In this document: positions 41,374-50,967 of the stretch, in pieces
Layout: every line of letters begins with the position of its first letter
Numbering within the stretch: the stretch's first letter is position 1
Source: Archangium sp.
GTDB taxonomy: Bacteria > Myxococcota > Myxococcia > Myxococcales > Myxococcaceae
Length of the DNA stretch: 64,000 nucleotides
Direction of reading: 5' to 3'
NCBI GenBank assembly: GCA_030695565.1
Contig: JAUYRZ010000098.1
Location: 40,690 to 104,689, forward strand
Position numbers and translations under genes: made by a program
Notes under the pieces: model-generated
Told to the model about the DNA's origin: nothing
Seen by the model: only the letters and a program-made list of their open reading frames with translations
Databases searched by the model: none

Positions 41374-44300
41374 TTGAGTCCCATCAAGAACAACGAGCCC
41401 CGTGAAGCCATCGCCGTGGTCGGCATGGCCTGCCGCTTTCCTCAGGCGAAAGATTTGCCTGAGTTGTGGCAGCTGATCAGCACCGGCGAAGTGGCGTTCA
41501 AGGACATCGATGACTCGCGGTGGAAACACTCCGCGTTCTTCGATCCGACCGACGTGCGCGCCGTCGACAAGACCTACGTTCGCAAGGGCGCCTTCATCGA
41601 CGGTGTCGACGAGTTTGCGGCGCTGCACTACGGCCTGGCCCCTCGCCGCGTGCAGGTGATGGACCCGCAGCACCGCATCGTCATCGAAGCGACCCGTCAG
41701 GCGCTGCAGGATGCGGGCTACGAGAACAAGCCGTTCGATCGTTCACGCACCGGTGTGTTCATCGGCGCGTCGGTCTCCGAATACAAAGACCTGATGACCG
41801 CGCGTCACCGCGCGCAGCAGTCGATCAACGGTGAGTTCGGCGACTCGCTCTCGGGCGCAGAAGCCGAAGCGCTCAAGGGCTCGGTGGCCGACGTGGCGCC
41901 TGCCCGCGCGTTCACCATCGCAGGCTCGCTGCTGAACATGATCGCCTGCTCGGTGGCGCAGACCTTCGACTTGAACGGTCCCGCGCTGTCCATCGACGCG
42001 GCGTGCAGCTCGGCGCTGGTGGCGATTCACGAAGCGACCATCAACCTGCGCGCCCGCCAGGTGAACGTGGCCATCGCCGGCGGCGTGTACCTGAACCTGA
42101 ACCCCGACAACCTCATCGGCTTCTCGCGCATCGGCGCCATCTCGCCTTCGGGCGTGTGCCGGCCGTTCGACGCGCGCGCCGATGGGTTCGTGATGGGCGA
42201 AGGCGTGGGCCTGGTGGTGCTCAAGCGGCTCGACGACGCTCTCCGCGACGGCGATCGCGTGTACGCGGTGCTCAAGGGCTCGGGCTGCAACAACGACGGC
42301 CGCGGTGAAGGCCCGATGACCCCGCGTCCCGAAGGCCAGCGCGAGGCGATGTGGAGGGCACACGCCGACACTGACTTCCCGGTCGAGAGCATCACCTACG
42401 TCGAGACCCACGGCACCGCGACCACCGTGGGCGACGCGACCGAAGTCGGCGCGCTCAAACACTTCTTCAACGAGCGTGCAGGTCACGCGCTCGAGGCGCC
42501 CTACTGCAACCTCGGCAGCATCAAGGGGAACATCGGGCACACCATGTCGGCGGCGGGCGCGGCGGGCTTCATCAAGACCTGCCTGATGCTGCACCACGGC
42601 GTGATTCCTCCGCAGCCGGGCTGTGAGCAGTTGAACCCCAAGCTCGACCTGCCCAACTCGCCGTTCCGCGTCGCAGCGAGCGCGACCCCGTGGGATGCGC
42701 CGGTTCGCCGCGCGGCTGTTTCTTCGTTCGGCTTCGGCGGCACCAACGCGCACGTGTTGCTGGAGCAGGCGCCGATGCGCGCGCCGGTGCCGGTGTCTGC
42801 CGGTCCGTCTCTGTTCCTTCTCTCCGCGGCCACGCACGCGCTGCTGCAGTCGCACGCGGCCGAGCTGGCCACGGAGATTTCACGCAACTCGTTGCAGGTG
42901 GCTGACGTCGCCCGCACGCTCGCCTCGCGCCAGGCTTTTGATACGCGCGTCGCCTTCCTCGCCACCACGCAGGAAGATCTGATCGACGCGCTCAAGCAGA
43001 TCGCCGCGGGCACGCTGGTGCCGTCGACGCCGGTGCCTGCAGAGCAGCGGAAGATCGCCTTCCTCTTCGCCGGCCAGGGCGCCCAGCGCGTCGGCCTGTT
43101 GCAGGATCTCGTCGCCCGCTTCCCCACGCTGCGTTCACGCCTCGAGCAGTACGACGCAGCCGTGAAGGCCGATGCCGGCTTCTCCATTCTCGACGCGCTC
43201 TACCCGCCGGCCGGCACCGACCCGGTCGCCGCGCAGGCGCACCTCACCCAGACGCACGTGTGCCAGCCCGCGATGGCGGCGCTCGGCATCGCGATGGGCG
43301 AGCTGCTGCGTGAGTGCAACGTGCTGCCTGAGCTGACGCTGGGTCACTCGCTGGGCGAGTTCGCGGCTGCCGCCACCTCGGGCATGTTGCCGGGTGCCGA
43401 CGCGGTGAAGCTCGTCGCCCGCCGCGGTCAGCTGATGAATGAGCTGGGGCTCACCGACCCCGGCGCGATGCTGGCCGTGATGGCCGAACGTTCGCGGGTG
43501 CAGGCGCACCTCGTGCCCGGCGTGGTGATCGCCAATCACAACCACCCCACGCAGGTGGTGTTGTCCGGCACCAGCAAGGGCATCGAGGCCGTGCAGGCCG
43601 CGCTCAACGCAGCGGGCTTCAAGAGCACCCGCCTCGACGTGAGCCACGCCTTCCACTCGCCGTTGATGGCGGGCATGGACGTGAAGATGCGCGGCGTCGT
43701 GACGGGCTTGCCGCTGCAGGAGCCCCGCTCCGGCATCGTCTCGTGCATCACCGGCCGCATGTACGGCTCGATCGCCGAGGCGCGGGAGATCTGGGTGCAG
43801 CACGCCACCTCGCCGGTGAACTTCGTCGACGCGCTGCAGACCTGCGTCGATGAAGGCGTGACCCACTTCATTCAGGTCGGCGCCGGTGGAGCGCTGCTCT
43901 CCTTCGCTCGTGGCGTCGCGCAGAACGCGACGGTGTTCGCGCTGGGACCGAACGAAGGCAACGACGCGGGCTCGATGTTGTTGAGCGCGCTCGGTCAGTT
44001 GTGGATGAAGGGTGTGCCGGTGAACGCGCAGCCTCTGCTGCACGGCGCTCGCCTGGCCATCCTGCCTCCCACGCCGCTCGAGACTCAGAAGTACTGGGCG
44101 ATGGAGCGCACCCCGCGCGCCCCTCGTCCTCCGTTGGTCAAGGCCGCTGCTCCGCGTGCCGCACCTGTTTTTGATGCTCAACCGCTGTCGAAGGGACCCG
44201 CCGCCATGGACAACCTGATCGCTCTGTTCCAACAGCAGATGCAGTTGCTGCAAAGCCAGGCGGAGATCGTCAAGGCCCAGGCCAACGCGATCCAGGCGCT

Positions 44301-47300
44301 CGCCGGGGGCGGAGACATGACCGCGTTCGCCCAGGTCGCGCAGCAGGTGCAGGTGCCGACCGCGAGTGGGAGCACGGCAACGGCGATGCAGTCGGCAGTC
44401 GTGCCGGTGGTCGCCAAGCCGCCCGACTTCTCCAACCTCGTCAGCCGGAAGGGCGCTGATCAGGTGACGGGTGCGCAGACGCCCGCGCCGGCTCCGGTGC
44501 TGACCAAAGGCCCTGGGGCCGACGGCGTTGGGGAGAAGAAGGAAGAGCCCAAGCAAGACATTCGCCCCGCGGTGCAGGCCAGCGTGCTCGAGGCCGTCGC
44601 GCGCATCAGCGCCTTCCCCGTGAAGACGCTGCGTCTCGACCAGACCCTGGTCAACGAGCTGGGCTTCGACTCGCTGATGCTGGTCGAGTTGGATCAATCG
44701 GTGGGCAAGGCGTTCCCCTCGTTGGGCGGTCTGCCCCGTGAGCTGTTCAGCAAGACCACCACCAGCGCGACCATCATCGAGCACATCGTCACCACGCTGG
44801 AGTCGGGTGTCATCGCGAAGGCCGACGCGCCCTCCGCTTCGTTGCCGGTCGATCGCTACGCACCTGCCGTGGTCGCGGCGCCTCTGGCGGCCCTCTCGGA
44901 GACGGTCACTTCGTTCGAGTGGCCCGTGCTGGTCACGAAGGACACGCACGGCGTGGCCGACGCGGTCGTCGCTCAGCTCAAGACGCACGGACTGACCGCG
45001 GTCATCGGCGACATCTCGACCGAGGGTCACTTCGCGGGCGTCATCAACCTCTCCACGCTCGGCGTCACCGGCGACTACCGCGCCGCGCCCCGTTCACTGC
45101 TGGCGCTCTCGAAGAAGGTCGGCGCAGAGAAGGCCGAGCTCTTCGTCACCGTCACGGGCCTGGGCGGTCAGTTCGGTCTGACCGGTACCCCGCGTGAGTC
45201 GCTCGGCCAGGTCGGCGCGCTCGGCTTCACGAAGGCGCTCGCGCTGGAGTGGTCTGACGCGCTGGTGAAGGCCATCGACGTCGACGTCACGCTGGGCGCT
45301 GAAGCCATCGCGCACCACATCGTGGAAGAGATCGTCTCGGGCGATCGCACCGCTGAAGTCGGGTTCGCCAAGAACGGCCGCACCGCCGTCGCTGTTCGCC
45401 CGCTCGCCGCGGCTGCTTCGAAGAAGACGCTCAACGCGGCTTCGGTCGTCGTGGTCACCGGTGGTGCGAAGGGCCTCGGCTTCAAGTTCGCCAAGGGCCT
45501 CGCGAAGGCGCACGGCTGCACCATCGCGCTGACCGGCCGCTCGGCGATGAACGAAGAGCTCTCGAAGTCGGTCGCGCAGGTGAAGAGCGCGGGCGCGAAG
45601 GCGTGCAGCTACTTCCCCATGAACGTGCGTGACGCGGCGAGCGTGAAGTCTTCGCTCGACGCCATCCGCGCGCAGTACGGCAAGGTCGAAGCGATCATCC
45701 ACAACGCGGGCGTGCTCGCCGATGCGCTGGTGGAGAAGAAGGACGCAGCCCAGCTCGACTCGGTGCTGGAGACCAAGGTGGGCGGTGCGCTCGCGCTGGT
45801 CGACGCCTCAAAGGACCTCCCGCTGCTGGTGTTGATCAGCTCGTGGGCCGGCCGCTTCGGCAACGCCGCGCAGACTGATTATTCGGCGGCCAACGAGATG
45901 ATGTCGCGCATCGGCGGCGCCCAGCGCACCGTGGCGATCGACTTCCCGCCCTGGGAAGACTCCGAGATGGCCAAGCGGATTCCTTCGTTCAAGAAGGCGG
46001 AGCTGAAGGCCGAAGGCGTCACCTTCCTCTCCGATGACGAAGGTGTCGCTGCGTTCCTCCGTGAAGTCGACGGCGGCTCGGGCGAGGTGTTGATCGGCCG
46101 CGCCGTGCCGGAGCGCACCGTGCTCCACACCGCGACCTTCCCGGTCTCGCGCTTGAACCACGTCTACCTGAACGACCACACCATGGCCGGTCAGCGCGTG
46201 TTGCCCTTCGCCTCGGCGCTCGATCACGTCGCCGCCGCGGCCATCGAAGCAGCCGGTGGAACGAACCCGGGCCAGTTCGCGCCGTTCGCCGTCACCGACT
46301 TCAAGCTGCAGCGCGCCGTGCTGGTGCCCGACACCATCTGGCTCGAGGCCTCGGTGAAGCAGGCCGTGCGTGGTGGCAAGAGCAACGCACTCGCCGTCAC
46401 CCTGAGCCAGGGCCGCGCGCTCTCGTACCAGGGCACGGTCACCATCGGCGCTGACAGCTCGGTGGTGCCTTCGGTGAAGACGTTCGCGCCGACGCCCACG
46501 CTGCCGCTCTCGCTCAAGGACTTCTACGCCGGGTTCACCTTCCACGGGCCGCGCCTGCAAGGCGTCACGGCCATCGACGCACTCGGTGAAGATGGCGTGG
46601 TCGGCTGGGTGAAGGGCTGCCGCCCGTCGGATTGGATCAAGGAGCCGCTGCGCAACGAGTGGACCATCGACCCGCTCATCCTCGACGCGTCGTTCCAACT
46701 CGCGGGTTACTGGGCGTGGGTCAAGCACCAGCGCGCGGGTTTCCCCCTCTCGCTCGGCCGCTTCGTGCAGCTCGCGCCGTTCGGCCTGGGTCCGCTCAAG
46801 GTCACCGTCACGTTCGAGGCTGCGAACGAAGACAGCTTCACCGGCACGCTCATCTGGCAGAACGAGAAGGGCGCGATGGTCGCGTACCTCACCGGCATGA
46901 CCGCCGAGTTCAAGAAGCGCGACCCGCAGTTCAGCGTGAAGGCGGCCCCGGTGGCCGTGCCTGTCGTGGCTGAGCCGGTCGAAGCAGCTCCGGCCGCCGT
47001 GACCATCGACGAGTCGAGCTGGAACCCGGCGAAGTTCCCCGAGTACGAAGACTTGAAGGAGCGCATCGCGATGGCCGAGGCGTTCGGGTTGCAGAACCCG
47101 TACTTCTCCGTGCACGAGGCGATCTGTGGCGACACCACGGTGGTCAACGGCAAGGAGATGCTCAACTTCTCCTCGTACAACTACGTGGGCAACTCCGGTG
47201 ACCCGGTGGTGAGCAAGGCCGCGCAGGACGCGATCGCCAAGTACGGCACCTCGGTCTCTGCCAGCCGCGTCGCTTCAGGCGAGAAGCCGCTGACCCGCGA

Positions 47301-48243
47301 GCTCGAGGTGGCCCTCGCCGACTTCTTCGGCACCGAAGACAGCATCGTGCTCGTCTCGGGCCACGCCACCAACGTCACCGTCATCGGTCACGTGGTGGGC
47401 GCAGGCGACCTCATCGTGCACGACGCGCTCGCGCACGACTCCATCATCGGCGGCGCGAAGCTCTCGGGCGCCAAGCGAAGGCCTTTCCCCCACAACGACT
47501 GGGAAGCGCTCGACCGCATGCTGACCAACCTGCGGCCGCACTACCGCCGCGTGTTGATCTGCATCGAGGGCACCTACTCGATGGACGGCGACATTCCGGA
47601 TCTGCCGAAGTTCATCGAGATCAAGAAGAAGCACAAAGCGCTGCTGCTGGTCGACGAGGCGCACTCCGCTGGCGTGGTCGGTGAGAACGGCCGCGGCGTG
47701 GGCGAGTACTACGACGTGGTGCGCGCCGACGTGGACATGTGGATGGGCACGCTCAGCAAGTCGTTCGCATCGTGCGGCGGCTACATCGCCGGCAGCAAGG
47801 CGCTGGTCGAGTACCTCAAGTACACCACGCCTGGCTTCGTCTACTCCGTGGGCATCGCGCCCCCGAACGCGGCGGCCGCGCTGGCTGCCACGCAGCAGAT
47901 GATCAAGCACCCCGAGCGGTCGAAGAAGGCGCGCGACAACGCCGCCTACTTCGTGAAGCTGCTCAAGGAGCGCGGGGTGAACACCGGCATGACCAAGGAC
48001 ACCGCCGTGGTGCCCGCCATCGTGGGCAACTCCGTGCTCGCGCTGCAGCTCTCTGACTCACTCAAGAAGCGCGGCATCAACGTGCAGCCGATTCTCTACC
48101 CCGCCGTCGAGGAGGATCAGGCTCGTCTGCGCTTCTTCCTCTCGTCGCTCCACCAGGAAGCGCAGCTCCTCCTCACCGCGAACGTGCTCAAGGAAGAGCT
48201 CGAGCGCCTCACCCGCGAAATGAACGGCGACGCCGTCGCCTGA
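41374..48243 (+). CDS. Type I polyketide synthase with C-terminal alpha-oxoamine synthase (KS-AT-ACP-KR-DH-AOS)
   Basis: 2289 residues from TTG 41374 (GGAGG 8 bases upstream). KS 10-440: Cys211 in DAACSSA, His in VETHGTATT, and a GHTMSAAG segment. AT 560-865: GHSLGEF, Ser659. Linker, then ACP: GFDSLML, Ser1100. KR 1355-1530: GGAKGLG and Tyr1503 in DYSAANE. DH 1595-1850: HTMAGQRVLP, His1602, Asp1771. AOS 1895-2285: PLP Lys2129 in GTLSKSF, LLVDEAHSAG at about 2092-2101. The domain order KS-AT-ACP-KR-DH is that of PUFA synthase PfaA, not of ordinary modular PKS. The AOS domain releases the chain by decarboxylative condensation with an amino acid, giving an alpha-amino ketone. Confidence 0.92.
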   Translation: MSPIKNNEPREAIAVVGMACRFPQAKDLPELWQLISTGEVAFKDIDDSRWKHSAFFDPTDVRAVDKTYVRKGAFIDGVDEFAALHYGLAPRRVQVMDPQHRIVIEATRQALQDAGYENKPFDRSRTGVFIGASVSEYKDLMTARHRAQQSINGEFGDSLSGAEAEALKGSVADVAPARAFTIAGSLLNMIACSVAQTFDLNGPALSIDAACSSALVAIHEATINLRARQVNVAIAGGVYLNLNPDNLIGFSRIGAISPSGVCRPFDARADGFVMGEGVGLVVLKRLDDALRDGDRVYAVLKGSGCNNDGRGEGPMTPRPEGQREAMWRAHADTDFPVESITYVETHGTATTVGDATEVGALKHFFNERAGHALEAPYCNLGSIKGNIGHTMSAAGAAGFIKTCLMLHHGVIPPQPGCEQLNPKLDLPNSPFRVAASATPWDAPVRRAAVSSFGFGGTNAHVLLEQAPMRAPVPVSAGPSLFLLSAATHALLQSHAAELATEISRNSLQVADVARTLASRQAFDTRVAFLATTQEDLIDALKQIAAGTLVPSTPVPAEQRKIAFLFAGQGAQRVGLLQDLVARFPTLRSRLEQYDAAVKADAGFSILDALYPPAGTDPVAAQAHLTQTHVCQPAMAALGIAMGELLRECNVLPELTLGHSLGEFAAAATSGMLPGADAVKLVARRGQLMNELGLTDPGAMLAVMAERSRVQAHLVPGVVIANHNHPTQVVLSGTSKGIEAVQAALNAAGFKSTRLDVSHAFHSPLMAGMDVKMRGVVTGLPLQEPRSGIVSCITGRMYGSIAEAREIWVQHATSPVNFVDALQTCVDEGVTHFIQVGAGGALLSFARGVAQNATVFALGPNEGNDAGSMLLSALGQLWMKGVPVNAQPLLHGARLAILPPTPLETQKYWAMERTPRAPRPPLVKAAAPRAAPVFDAQPLSKGPAAMDNLIALFQQQMQLLQSQAEIVKAQANAIQALAGGGDMTAFAQVAQQVQVPTASGSTATAMQSAVVPVVAKPPDFSNLVSRKGADQVTGAQTPAPAPVLTKGPGADGVGEKKEEPKQDIRPAVQASVLEAVARISAFPVKTLRLDQTLVNELGFDSLMLVELDQSVGKAFPSLGGLPRELFSKTTTSATIIEHIVTTLESGVIAKADAPSASLPVDRYAPAVVAAPLAALSETVTSFEWPVLVTKDTHGVADAVVAQLKTHGLTAVIGDISTEGHFAGVINLSTLGVTGDYRAAPRSLLALSKKVGAEKAELFVTVTGLGGQFGLTGTPRESLGQVGALGFTKALALEWSDALVKAIDVDVTLGAEAIAHHIVEEIVSGDRTAEVGFAKNGRTAVAVRPLAAAASKKTLNAASVVVVTGGAKGLGFKFAKGLAKAHGCTIALTGRSAMNEELSKSVAQVKSAGAKACSYFPMNVRDAASVKSSLDAIRAQYGKVEAIIHNAGVLADALVEKKDAAQLDSVLETKVGGALALVDASKDLPLLVLISSWAGRFGNAAQTDYSAANEMMSRIGGAQRTVAIDFPPWEDSEMAKRIPSFKKAELKAEGVTFLSDDEGVAAFLREVDGGSGEVLIGRAVPERTVLHTATFPVSRLNHVYLNDHTMAGQRVLPFASALDHVAAAAIEAAGGTNPGQFAPFAVTDFKLQRAVLVPDTIWLEASVKQAVRGGKSNALAVTLSQGRALSYQGTVTIGADSSVVPSVKTFAPTPTLPLSLKDFYAGFTFHGPRLQGVTAIDALGEDGVVGWVKGCRPSDWIKEPLRNEWTIDPLILDASFQLAGYWAWVKHQRAGFPLSLGRFVQLAPFGLGPLKVTVTFEAANEDSFTGTLIWQNEKGAMVAYLTGMTAEFKKRDPQFSVKAAPVAVPVVAEPVEAAPAAVTIDESSWNPAKFPEYEDLKERIAMAEAFGLQNPYFSVHEAICGDTTVVNGKEMLNFSSYNYVGNSGDPVVSKAAQDAIAKYGTSVSASRVASGEKPLTRELEVALADFFGTEDSIVLVSGHATNVTVIGHVVGAGDLIVHDALAHDSIIGGAKLSGAKRRPFPHNDWEALDRMLTNLRPHYRRVLICIEGTYSMDGDIPDLPKFIEIKKKHKALLLVDEAHSAGVVGENGRGVGEYYDVVRADVDMWMGTLSKSFASCGGYIAGSKALVEYLKYTTPGFVYSVGIAPPNAAAALAATQQMIKHPERSKKARDNAAYFVKLLKERGVNTGMTKDTAVVPAIVGNSVLALQLSDSLKKRGINVQPILYPAVEEDQARLRFFLSSLHQEAQLLLTANVLKEELERLTREMNGDAVA

Positions 48244-48265
48244 AGTTCTTCACCAGGAAACACAC

Positions 48266-49144
48266 ATGACCTCGACCCGCGAAGAAGTTGAAATCGGTTA
48301 CGACATCAGCAACGAGTTTTTCCGCCTCTGGCTCGACGAGCGGATGCACTACACGAGCGCCGTCTACGACGAGCAGCACACCACCCTCGAGCAGGCGCAG
48401 CGCAACAAGAGCCGCTGGCTGGCTGACTTCGCCGAGGTGAAGAAGAACTCGCTGGTGCTCGACATCGGCTGTGGCTGGGGCGCCAACCTCGAGTACCTGG
48501 TGCTCGAGCGCAAGGTCGAGCGCGCGCACGGCATCACGCTGTCGCGGGCCCAGGCCGATGAGATCACCGCCCGCAAGCTGCCCGGCGTGACGATGTGGTG
48601 CACCGACTACAAGGACTTCGTTCCTGCCGAGAAGTACGACGCGCTGACCAGCATCGAGATGATCGATCACCTGGTGTCGCCCGCTCAGCAGCAGCAGGGC
48701 CTCGCGGTGCCTATCTACCGGGAGTACTTCAACAAGGTCGCGCAGTGGGTCAAGCCCGGCTCGTGCTTCGGCTTCCAGGCGATTCTGCGCGACCGCGTGC
48801 CGCGCAAGCGTGAAGACCTCGCGCACCTGAAGTTCACCGCTGACGTCATCTTCCCCGGTGGCTTGAACCCCCGCCTCGAGGAGCTCGTCGCGGCCTGCGG
48901 TCAGTCGTGGGAGATCGTGCAGCTCAATACCCGCCGCCTCGACTACGGAAAGACGACGGCCGAGTGGCTGCGCCGCTTCCACCTGAACAAGGAGAAGATC
49001 ATGGCCAGCGGTTGGGGCGGCCGGCTCATGAGCAACGGCGAGACGGTGTGGAACAACTACGACCGGTACCTGTCGACGTGCGTGAAGGCCTTCGAGAATC
49101 ACTGGTCTTCCGACGTGCAGATGAAGCTGCGCCTGAAGGACTGA
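48266..49144 (+). CDS. CFA-synthase-family SAM-dependent methyltransferase
   Basis: A 292-residue methyltransferase. The N-terminal YDISNEFFRLWLDERMHYTS and AVYDEQHTTLEQAQ are hallmarks of cyclopropane-fatty-acid synthase and mycolic-acid methyltransferases; the SAM site is VLDIGCGWGANLEYL, and SIEMIDHL corresponds to the acceptor-site loop. It starts 22 bases after the synthase stop, with a good ribosome site (CCAGGAAACACAC), and is thus in the same operon. It probably methylates or cyclopropanates the lipid chain made by the synthase. The acceptor is not known. Confidence 0.85.
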   Translation: MTSTREEVEIGYDISNEFFRLWLDERMHYTSAVYDEQHTTLEQAQRNKSRWLADFAEVKKNSLVLDIGCGWGANLEYLVLERKVERAHGITLSRAQADEITARKLPGVTMWCTDYKDFVPAEKYDALTSIEMIDHLVSPAQQQQGLAVPIYREYFNKVAQWVKPGSCFGFQAILRDRVPRKREDLAHLKFTADVIFPGGLNPRLEELVAACGQSWEIVQLNTRRLDYGKTTAEWLRRFHLNKEKIMASGWGGRLMSNGETVWNNYDRYLSTCVKAFENHWSSDVQMKLRLKD

Positions 49145-49150
49145 GGTCGT

Positions 49151-49264
49151 TCACCTCTCCCTGCTCGCGGGGAGAGGTCGGCCAAAAGGCCGGGTGAGGG
49201 GCGCTGGTGGCTCGAGTGGCCCTCACCCCTTGCTCTCGCCGCTTCGCAGGGAAGAGGGAGATCA
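49151..49264. repeat. Two REP-like repeats in opposite orientation
   Basis: 49151-49202: CACCTCTCCCTGCTCGCGGG, then GAGAGG and GGGTGAGGGG. 49219-49264: CCCTCACCCCTTGCTCTCGC, then CGCAGGGAAGAGGGAG. They lie head to head between the methyltransferase and the next gene, and may form a large cruciform or end the operon. Confidence 0.7.
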
Positions 49265-49377
49265 CGCAGCCGGTGCGTCCTTCGAGGTGATGCCGCCCTC
49301 GTCTTCGCGACTTGCCGCAGACGTGCGTGAAGGCATGGTGAGTGCACACCTGCACGTGCATGGAAGCCCTTCCAAGA

Positions 49378-50928
49378 ATGACGGTGCGGCGTGATGACGC
49401 GCTGCCCAAGCTCGCCTGGTACGCAGTCATCGATCGACGCGCAGACACCTGCGACGCAGAGGTCGGGCGGTTCGTCGAGGTCGACCCCACACCCTCGCCC
49501 CGGTGGATCATCTCGGGCATGTGGAGCGGTGACTTCGTGGCCGGCAACTTCCACACGGCCGAGCACCTCTACGGCAGCGGCCTTCGCGTCGATGACGACG
49601 AGGTGGTGGTCTCCACCGCGCACACCACCATCGAGCGCTGCGTGTACATCCGCGACGGGCAGCTGTGGCACGTCTCGAACTCGCTCTCGGTGTTGCTGGG
49701 CCGCACGGGTGCGCGGCTGCACCCCGAGGCCGACCATCGACGCTGGAGCGAGTCGATCTGCCTGGGCGTCTACAACTACGTACGCCAGTTCGCCATCGCG
49801 CACCCGCGGCTGGAGGTGGCCAACCAGCTCATGTTCGAGGCGATGCACCTCGACGCGAAGGGTGAGCCCGCCTACCGCACGCACGATGTCCCCCACACCT
49901 TCACGGGCTTCTCCGACTACATCTCGCAGCTCTCCGATGCGCTGAGGTCATTGTGGAGCAACGCGACCGACCCGCGCCGGGCGCGCCCCATGCGCGCGGT
50001 CTCCACTGCGAGCCGCGGCTACGACAGCCCGACGGTGGTGGCGTTGATGCAGCCCATCGTGGGCACGCCCCTGCTCACCTGGAGCTCCGCGCACTCGAAC
50101 ACCCGCATTCCCTTGCTGGTGCAGAAGCTCATGAAGACCGAGCTGTCGAACGACGACGGCTCGGACATCGCGCGGTTGCTCGGCGCGCGCCCCAAACACC
50201 TCGACCTCGACGAGAGCCAGCTGCCCGCCGAGATCGAAGCCTGGTTCTGGGCCAGCTCGCAGACCTCGCCCGAGCTGGTGTTTCACTCGCTGCTGCGCGA
50301 AGCCGACGCGCACGACGTGCCCACCGTGTGGTTCGGCGGTCACATGGGTGACGGCGTCTGGGCCGTCGACCTCTCGCCGATGAATCTCACCGGCCAGCTC
50401 TGGCGGGGGGCACCCAGCGGCTTCTCGCTCAACGAGGCCCGCGCCCGCTTCGGCGTCGTCGAGTGCAGCCCCGGCTTCCTCTTCAGTCGCAGCGTGACCG
50501 AGGTGCACCGGGTCACGCTGTCTGACGAGATGGCGCCGTGGCGCTTGAGCAACGGCTACGACCGGCCCATCTGCCGCCGCATTCTCGAAGAGCGCGGCGT
50601 GCCCCGCGAGGCCTTCGGCTGGGGGAAGAAGGCGGTGGCCGAAGACATGGAGTCACCCCAGGGCGATGAGCTGCGCGCCATGTTCTTCGAGCGGACCGGG
50701 TGGTCGAAGCTGACCGAGACCCTCTATCGAGACCTGAACCTCGGCTACTACCTGAGCACGCGCGCGATCACGCTCGTCGAGCAACGGGGGAGTCGCACCC
50801 GGATGATGATGAACCCGGGCCGAAGCGACGGGAAGCACCGCCTCGCGCGCTTTGCCGACCTGCAGAAGAGCACCTTCCTGATGGCGTCGGGGTGGCTGGC
50901 CGACCGCTACGCGAAGGGGAAGGACTGA
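49378..50928 (+). CDS. Asparagine-synthetase-like ATP-PPase without glutaminase Cys
   Basis: A 516-residue protein. The N-terminal 200 residues look like a degenerate Ntn/GATase-7 fold (VCIRDGQLWHVSNSL-like stretch at RCVYIRDGQLWHVSNSLSVL), but no Cys follows the start Met, so it cannot take ammonia from glutamine. The C-terminal half has the ATP-pyrophosphatase signature in a changed form, STASRGYDSPTVVAL (SGGxDS type), then GKKAVAEDM. Such proteins (beta-lactam synthetase type) form amide bonds by adenylating a carboxylate. It follows the lipid operon after two REP repeats and may modify the product. ATG 49378 is preferred over 49342/49360. Confidence 0.65.
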   Translation: MTVRRDDALPKLAWYAVIDRRADTCDAEVGRFVEVDPTPSPRWIISGMWSGDFVAGNFHTAEHLYGSGLRVDDDEVVVSTAHTTIERCVYIRDGQLWHVSNSLSVLLGRTGARLHPEADHRRWSESICLGVYNYVRQFAIAHPRLEVANQLMFEAMHLDAKGEPAYRTHDVPHTFTGFSDYISQLSDALRSLWSNATDPRRARPMRAVSTASRGYDSPTVVALMQPIVGTPLLTWSSAHSNTRIPLLVQKLMKTELSNDDGSDIARLLGARPKHLDLDESQLPAEIEAWFWASSQTSPELVFHSLLREADAHDVPTVWFGGHMGDGVWAVDLSPMNLTGQLWRGAPSGFSLNEARARFGVVECSPGFLFSRSVTEVHRVTLSDEMAPWRLSNGYDRPICRRILEERGVPREAFGWGKKAVAEDMESPQGDELRAMFFERTGWSKLTETLYRDLNLGYYLSTRAITLVEQRGSRTRMMMNPGRSDGKHRLARFADLQKSTFLMASGWLADRYAKGKD

Positions 50929-50929
50929 G

Positions 50930-50954
50930 GCCCTCTCCCGAGGGGAGAGGGGGT
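50930..50954. repeat. REP-like palindrome (short form)
   Basis: GGCCCTCTCCCGAGGGGAGA followed by GGGGG; placed 14 bases before the start of the TPR lipoprotein gene. Confidence 0.65.
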
Positions 50955-50967
50955 CTATGGTTCGGGG

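Noticed and set aside
43135..45030. A 631-residue minus-strand open frame inside the large synthase gene
   Set aside because: Fully inside the AT-ACP-KR coding region of the synthase; no recognisable sequence, and composition is that of an antisense shadow.
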